Positions 59,898-64,000 of a stretch of 64,000 nt of DNA are shown here, one piece after another. The translations under genes were made by a program, and so were the position numbers. Source of the stretch: an uncultured Aquimarina sp. (GTDB lineage Bacteria; Bacteroidota; Bacteroidia; Flavobacteriales; Flavobacteriaceae). Positions within the stretch are counted from its first letter, which is position 1; every line of letters begins with the position of its first letter. A model generated the notes under the pieces. The model was not told the DNA's origin and did not search any database. It saw only the letters and a program-made list of their open reading frames with translations. The stretch lies in contig CANMLS010000033.1 in assembly GCA_947498785.1 (NCBI GenBank), forward strand, positions 1 to 64,000, given 5' to 3'.

Positions 59898-60773
59898 ATG
59901 AAAACGAAAAAAATAGTATTAACAGTAATTAGTCTTTTTGTTCTAGCCATTGGTTTAGCTCAAGAAGATGATGATCAAGGAGGTTCTGTAATTCAGACAC
60001 TAACACCTTCTAAATTAATAGGAAAAGGTCAGTTTGATATCAAATGGTTTAATAATTTGTACACACAAACAGAAAGTACATTTAGCGATGGAGATGAGCC
60101 CAGACAAACTTTTTTCACGTCTACAGTAGAAGCATATACAGGAGTTGGAAATAATAAACGATGGAATTTGGGATTGATACTAGAATTCAGATCAAATGTG
60201 GTTGGCGATCGTGATGCTCTTGACGTTTTTAAGTTTGATGGGGAGAGTAATACAGCAAGATCAGGTTTTACATCTATCGCTCCTTCTGTAAAGTTTGTTC
60301 CTTTTGAAAGTGTAAATAATTTCTCTATACAAAGTTCATTCTTTATCCCTTTGGTTGATAATGAAACTGAAAATGGAGTTTTTCTAGATCAGAATGGATA
60401 TATCTGGCAGAACAGATTCTTTTATGATTATACATTTCCTGGAAATAAATTTCAGATTTTTGGAGAATTAAATTCCGAATTAAATTTTGGAAAAGAAGAA
60501 GATAGTTTTGCAAATAACAGCCTTAGATTAACACCTGGTGTCTTTTTTAGTTATTTCCCAAGTTCTAAATTTACGGTTTTAGCATTGGCACAACACTCTG
60601 AACTTATTGATCTTGGTAATGATTTTGATCAAAGTTTTACAGCCTTAGGTGGAGGTGCAAAATATCAGTTGACCAAACAATTAAATATAGAAGCATTATA
60701 TACCAACTTTGTAGATGGTAGTAATACTGGGCTAGGAGAAACTTTTAATTTAGGATTAAGAGCTGTATTCTAG
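59898..60773 (+). CDS. Probable outer-membrane beta-barrel protein
   Basis: A 291-residue protein with a Sec signal (IVLTVISLFVLAIGLAQ). It has alternating hydrophobic strands and aromatic girdles (for example WNLGLILEFRSNVV, FKFVPFESVNNFS, KFTVLALAQHSELI) and a C-terminal strand ending in Phe (FNLGLRAVF), the signature for outer-membrane insertion. The substrate or partner is unknown. It is followed by a GH113-like lipoprotein gene after 42 bp. Confidence 0.78.
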   Translation: MKTKKIVLTVISLFVLAIGLAQEDDDQGGSVIQTLTPSKLIGKGQFDIKWFNNLYTQTESTFSDGDEPRQTFFTSTVEAYTGVGNNKRWNLGLILEFRSNVVGDRDALDVFKFDGESNTARSGFTSIAPSVKFVPFESVNNFSIQSSFFIPLVDNETENGVFLDQNGYIWQNRFFYDYTFPGNKFQIFGELNSELNFGKEEDSFANNSLRLTPGVFFSYFPSSKFTVLALAQHSELIDLGNDFDQSFTALGGGAKYQLTKQLNIEALYTNFVDGSNTGLGETFNLGLRAVF

Positions 60774-60815
60774 GCGAGATTATAAATAAATTGTATTTTC
60801 AGCAGTAAAAAAAGA

Positions 60816-61811
60816 ATGAGAACTATTTTTTTACTGCTGTTATGTTTTGGTTTCTGTAACTGTTCTGGGCAAAAACCAAAGATTAACGGAGTAAGTTTTG
60901 TTGGAGCTCCCAATGAGATAACTTCAAAAGCTGTTGATCCTATCGTACAAGTTAATGCAGATTGGGCAGCCGTAATGCCTTTTGGTTTTGTAAAAAGTCT
61001 AACAACTCCATCAGTAGTTTTTAATATAGAAAGACAATGGTGGGGAGAACGAAGAGACGGAGCCAAAAGAACAATAGAGTTGCTTAATGATCAAGGAATC
61101 AAAGTAATGCTAAAACCTCAGATTTGGGTTTGGAGAGGAGAATTTACAGGTAATATCAATATGCAATCTGAAGAAGATTGGAAGGTGTTTGAAAAATCAT
61201 ATGAAAGTTTTATATTATTGTATGCAGTATTGGCTGAAGAAATGAATGTGCCTATATTATGTATAGGTACAGAATTACATACATTTGTTCAAAAAAGATC
61301 AGATTTTTGGAAACGATTAATTGCTAAAATCAGAGCTGTTTATAAAGGAGAATTAACCTATGCAGAAAACTGGGATCAATTTGAGAAAGCTCCATTTTGG
61401 GACCAAGTTGATTACATAGGAATTGATGCTTACTTTCCGATTTCTGAAAGCCAAACTCCAAATGTAGAAGAACTGAAGCAAGGATGGCAAAAATATAAAT
61501 ATGATATTATGGCTTTGCAATCCAAATTAAAAAAACCTATTCTGTTTACCGAATATGGATATCGTAGCGTTCATTATACAGGTAAGCAACCATGGGATTC
61601 TAGTAAGTCAAATGGAAATATAGATTTTACAGCTCAGAATAATGCATTAACTGCTTTATATGATGAGTTTTGGAAAGAACCCTGGTTTGCTGGTGGATTT
61701 CTTTGGAAATGGTATCATAATCATGATGAATCAGGAGGGAAAAATAATAATAGATTCACTATACAAAATAAACCAGCAGAAGATATAGTGAGATCGTTTT
61801 ATAAAAAATGA
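60816..61811 (+). CDS. GH113-like glycoside hydrolase lipoprotein
   Basis: A 331-residue lipoprotein (lipobox FCNC followed by SGQ). It has a TIM barrel with candidate acid/base Glu in CIGTELHTF and nucleophile Glu in LFTEYGYRS, plus YIGIDAYFP, as in GH113 beta-mannanases. It is probably exposed at the cell surface and acts on a beta-mannan-like glycan, though the exact substrate is inferred. Its stop overlaps the next start by 4 bp (ATGA). No SusC/SusD genes are nearby. Confidence 0.8.
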   Translation: MRTIFLLLLCFGFCNCSGQKPKINGVSFVGAPNEITSKAVDPIVQVNADWAAVMPFGFVKSLTTPSVVFNIERQWWGERRDGAKRTIELLNDQGIKVMLKPQIWVWRGEFTGNINMQSEEDWKVFEKSYESFILLYAVLAEEMNVPILCIGTELHTFVQKRSDFWKRLIAKIRAVYKGELTYAENWDQFEKAPFWDQVDYIGIDAYFPISESQTPNVEELKQGWQKYKYDIMALQSKLKKPILFTEYGYRSVHYTGKQPWDSSKSNGNIDFTAQNNALTALYDEFWKEPWFAGGFLWKWYHNHDESGGKNNNRFTIQNKPAEDIVRSFYKK

Positions 61812-62551
61812 GTAGAAGAATACAACATATCAATATTGTAATTGTATTGTTTTTGGGGATTTTGTCCTGTAAGAATGATGATGACGCGTTAATAGCTGAT
61901 GATTCTCTAGCTTCTTTGGTTAAAAATAACACTATTAGAGTCGATAATGTAATTGCATGTGCATCAGGATCTGATGATCCAGCTATAATTGTTGCTTATG
62001 TTTATCCAAGGTCTGGTGCAACAGATATTAGGTACTATGAAACAGAGAGTATTAATGATGATAAAAATGATTATCAAAAATATACTCATGTACCCATAGA
62101 ATCTACAGATTTTTTTAATGGCTATCTTAAAAAATTCACAAGAACTATTACTGAAGAAAAATGGGTAATTATAACTTTTTTTGAAAATAACGAACTGCAT
62201 TTATCCAATCCAATTCGATTAAAACATCTCACCAAACCAACCGAATTTTCAAATAACGTCATAGTTAATTCTACGATAGAAGGAATGCCTGTTTTTACTT
62301 GGGAAAATGGTATTTTCAAGGATAATAAAATTTATTTTCAGATCATTTCAGATATAGAGAACGAATTACTTTCGGGAACATATACATTCGAAAAACAATT
62401 TCAATATTATAAACTAGATAATGTTGTTCTTAATATTACACAAGAGCCTCCTCCAGAATTAAACTCAATGAATCAATATGGCTTTACTCTTATGGGAGTT
62501 AGTGAAGATAATTGGGTAAATCTCTTTGTTGAAAAAAATTTCACACCCTAG
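61808..62551 (+). CDS. Lipoprotein of unknown function
   Basis: A 247-residue lipoprotein (lipobox GILSC followed by KNDDD). The rest is beta-rich with no family I can name. It is translationally coupled to the GH113-like gene (4-bp overlap), which suggests a shared role at the cell surface, such as glycan binding. There is an acidic stretch (NDDKNDYQ) but no catalytic motif. Confidence 0.7.
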   Translation: MSRRIQHINIVIVLFLGILSCKNDDDALIADDSLASLVKNNTIRVDNVIACASGSDDPAIIVAYVYPRSGATDIRYYETESINDDKNDYQKYTHVPIESTDFFNGYLKKFTRTITEEKWVIITFFENNELHLSNPIRLKHLTKPTEFSNNVIVNSTIEGMPVFTWENGIFKDNKIYFQIISDIENELLSGTYTFEKQFQYYKLDNVVLNITQEPPPELNSMNQYGFTLMGVSEDNWVNLFVEKNFTP

Positions 62552-62750
62552 TTTTAATAAAATATTAAATCATCTGTAAGAAGAGTTTTGTTTTCTCGTC
62601 TATACCTGCATATTGTTTCACACAATAAAATTATTATGAAATAGGCTACTACATTAAGGTTCATATTTCAACCAAAAATAAGTATTGTTGATTCCATATC
62701 TGTGTTAGGTGCAGGCGAAGTGCCACCATTGAAAACAAAATTATAAACAG

Positions 62751-64000
62751 ATGAAAAACTTCTTATTCTCTTTATTTATTCTGGTGTATTGTGGTGGGTT
62801 TTCTCAGGAGTCTATGGTATCAGAATTACAGATTGAAGGGTTAAAAAGAACTAAGGAATCTTTTATACGTAGATTGGTAAAAGTAAAGCCTCAATCTATT
62901 TATGATTCTTTACAAGTATCTACAGATATAGAACGTCTTAAACGACTACCAGGTATTGCAAATGCTGAAGTAGTTATTTCAAAGAATATCGATCAAGATT
63001 ATAGTGTGATTTATAAAATTGAAGAAAACTTTACGGTCATTCCTGGATTTAATATTGCTACAGATAATAATGGTGAATTTGCATATAGAGTTTCACTTTT
63101 TGAATTTAATTTACTAGGTCGAAATCAAATACTAGGAGGGTTTTACCAAAGAGATGTTTTTGATTCCTATGGAGGATATTGGGAGGCTCCTTACCTTTTT
63201 ACCAACAAATTTGGTTTTGGGATTAATTATAAAAATCTGATTTCTCAAGAACCCGTTTTTTTTGATGACAATACTGTGGATTATAAGTTTGATAGCAAGG
63301 CAATTGAGATAAATTTATTGTATGAGTTTGATTTTCATAATCGAGCAGAAATAGGTTTGAATATTGCTAGTGAATTTTATGATTTTATAGATGGAAATTT
63401 ACCTATAGGAATTCCCTCTAGGCTTGATGCAGATAAAATAGCATACCGTGGAGAATATGAATATAATGCTATAGATATTGATTACCAATATGCATCAGGC
63501 TTTAGGAGTTTATTAGATGTTAGATTTGTCACAGGAGGAGAAGGGTTATTGAATGATTTCTTTATTGGAAGAAATGATTTTGAATATTTTAAAAGAATAG
63601 GAAAAAAAGGAAACTGGGCAAACCGATTGAGACTGGGGTATGCTTCTAATGATAGTACTCCTTTTGCTCCTTTTGCTGTAGATAATCAATTAAATATTCG
63701 AGGTGTAGGAAATACAATAGATAGAGGTACAGCTTCGTTAGTGCTTAATACAGAGTATAGATACACCTTGTATGAAAAAAAATGGTTTGTGATCCAAAGT
63801 AATGTTTTTATAGATACAGGAACATGGAGAAATCCAGGTGGCGACTTAGAAGAATTGATTGACGGAAGTACATTAAGATTTTATCCTGGTGCAGGAATTA
63901 GATTTATTCATAAACGTATTTTTAATGCAGTATTTAGGTTAGATTATGGATACGGAATAGGAAATAATGTTACTAATGGAATTACTTTTGGAATTGGTCA
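62751..64000 (+). CDS. BamA/TamA-family outer-membrane protein, cut by the window end
   Basis: The reading frame runs to the last base without a stop (416 codons visible). After a Sec signal (LFSLFILVYCGGFS) one POTRA-like domain follows (SELQIEGLKRTKESFIRRLV, RLKRLPGIANAEVVI), then a 16-strand type barrel with the bacterial surface antigen signature (QLNIRGVGNTIDRGTASLVLNTEYRY, split here as QLNIRGVGN and LVLNTEYRYTLY). The sequence ends in GITFGIGQ, so only one or a few residues, probably a terminal aromatic, are missing. A single POTRA is fewer than the five of BamA. Confidence 0.85.
   Translation, partial: MKNFLFSLFILVYCGGFSQESMVSELQIEGLKRTKESFIRRLVKVKPQSIYDSLQVSTDIERLKRLPGIANAEVVISKNIDQDYSVIYKIEENFTVIPGFNIATDNNGEFAYRVSLFEFNLLGRNQILGGFYQRDVFDSYGGYWEAPYLFTNKFGFGINYKNLISQEPVFFDDNTVDYKFDSKAIEINLLYEFDFHNRAEIGLNIASEFYDFIDGNLPIGIPSRLDADKIAYRGEYEYNAIDIDYQYASGFRSLLDVRFVTGGEGLLNDFFIGRNDFEYFKRIGKKGNWANRLRLGYASNDSTPFAPFAVDNQLNIRGVGNTIDRGTASLVLNTEYRYTLYEKKWFVIQSNVFIDTGTWRNPGGDLEELIDGSTLRFYPGAGIRFIHKRIFNAVFRLDYGYGIGNNVTNGITFGIG

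Overview
The window looks like the chromosome of a marine flavobacterium (Bacteroidota, Flavobacteriaceae; an Aquimarina-like genus is a guess from gene content). The DNA is AT-rich. Many lipoproteins start with a short signal peptide and a Cys followed by Ser/Asn and Asp. Several promoters carry the Bacteroidota -7 box TAnnTTTG. DnaE has a proofreading exonuclease fused at its N-terminus, isoprenoids come from the mevalonate pathway, and LytTR two-component systems and DUF5018, DUF6252 and DUF547 proteins are present.

Positions 1-19427 hold a probable genomic island at the 3' end of tRNA-Asp(GTC) (19406-19479, minus strand). A 192/194-bp direct repeat (222-413 and 19234-19427) carries the last 22-23 bp of the tRNA plus its terminator and brackets everything between. 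Just inside the right repeat is the remnant of a tyrosine recombinase that has lost its 5' half and has a frameshift. Inside the left repeat are an IS3-family element with a broken transposase, a damaged ankyrin gene that ends in the IS inverted repeat, a TPR gene and an unrecognised gene. The core (about 4.2-18.5 kb, all minus strand) contains seven leucine-rich-repeat (LRR) proteins, six of them lipoproteins, a further small lipoprotein, a stand-alone LytTR protein, and a LytTR response regulator paired with a TPR-sensor histidine kinase. A direct-repeat motif (TAATTTATAAnTGG, repeated every 21-22 bp) lies upstream of the kinase, of the main LRR operon and of a second LRR unit. That spacing matches LytTR operators, so the island looks like a self-contained surface-LRR regulon. 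This is the best candidate here for an undescribed system.

Positions 19.4-36 kb are mostly housekeeping: tRNA-Asp, a DUF58 protein, thioredoxin, DnaE, two exported lipoproteins, rpsP-rimM-trmN6, two tandem PepSY-like secreted proteins, a glutaryl-CoA dehydrogenase-like enzyme and a small HTH protein. Next comes an ECF sigma factor/anti-sigma pair divergent from an exported TPR-CHAT protein (34.4-39.3 kb). A RAYT transposase follows, surrounded by its REP palindromes, three 158-bp tandem copies that include its own 3' end, and two 170-bp tandem copies of another sequence (39.3-40.8 kb).

Positions 40.9-64 kb are mainly metabolic and envelope genes. They include a glycerophosphodiesterase-flavoprotein pair, DUF1697, a TspO-TetR pair, mevalonate-pathway genes with a UbiA prenyltransferase, a nitrilase, and an RluB-type pseudouridine synthase with Glu at the catalytic Asp position. 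A tightly coupled glycosyltransferase operon follows, then a FAD oxidoreductase with a membrane ferredoxin-like protein, a DUF547 protein, a probable outer-membrane barrel, a GH113-like lipoprotein, another lipoprotein, and a BamA/TamA-like barrel cut by the window end.
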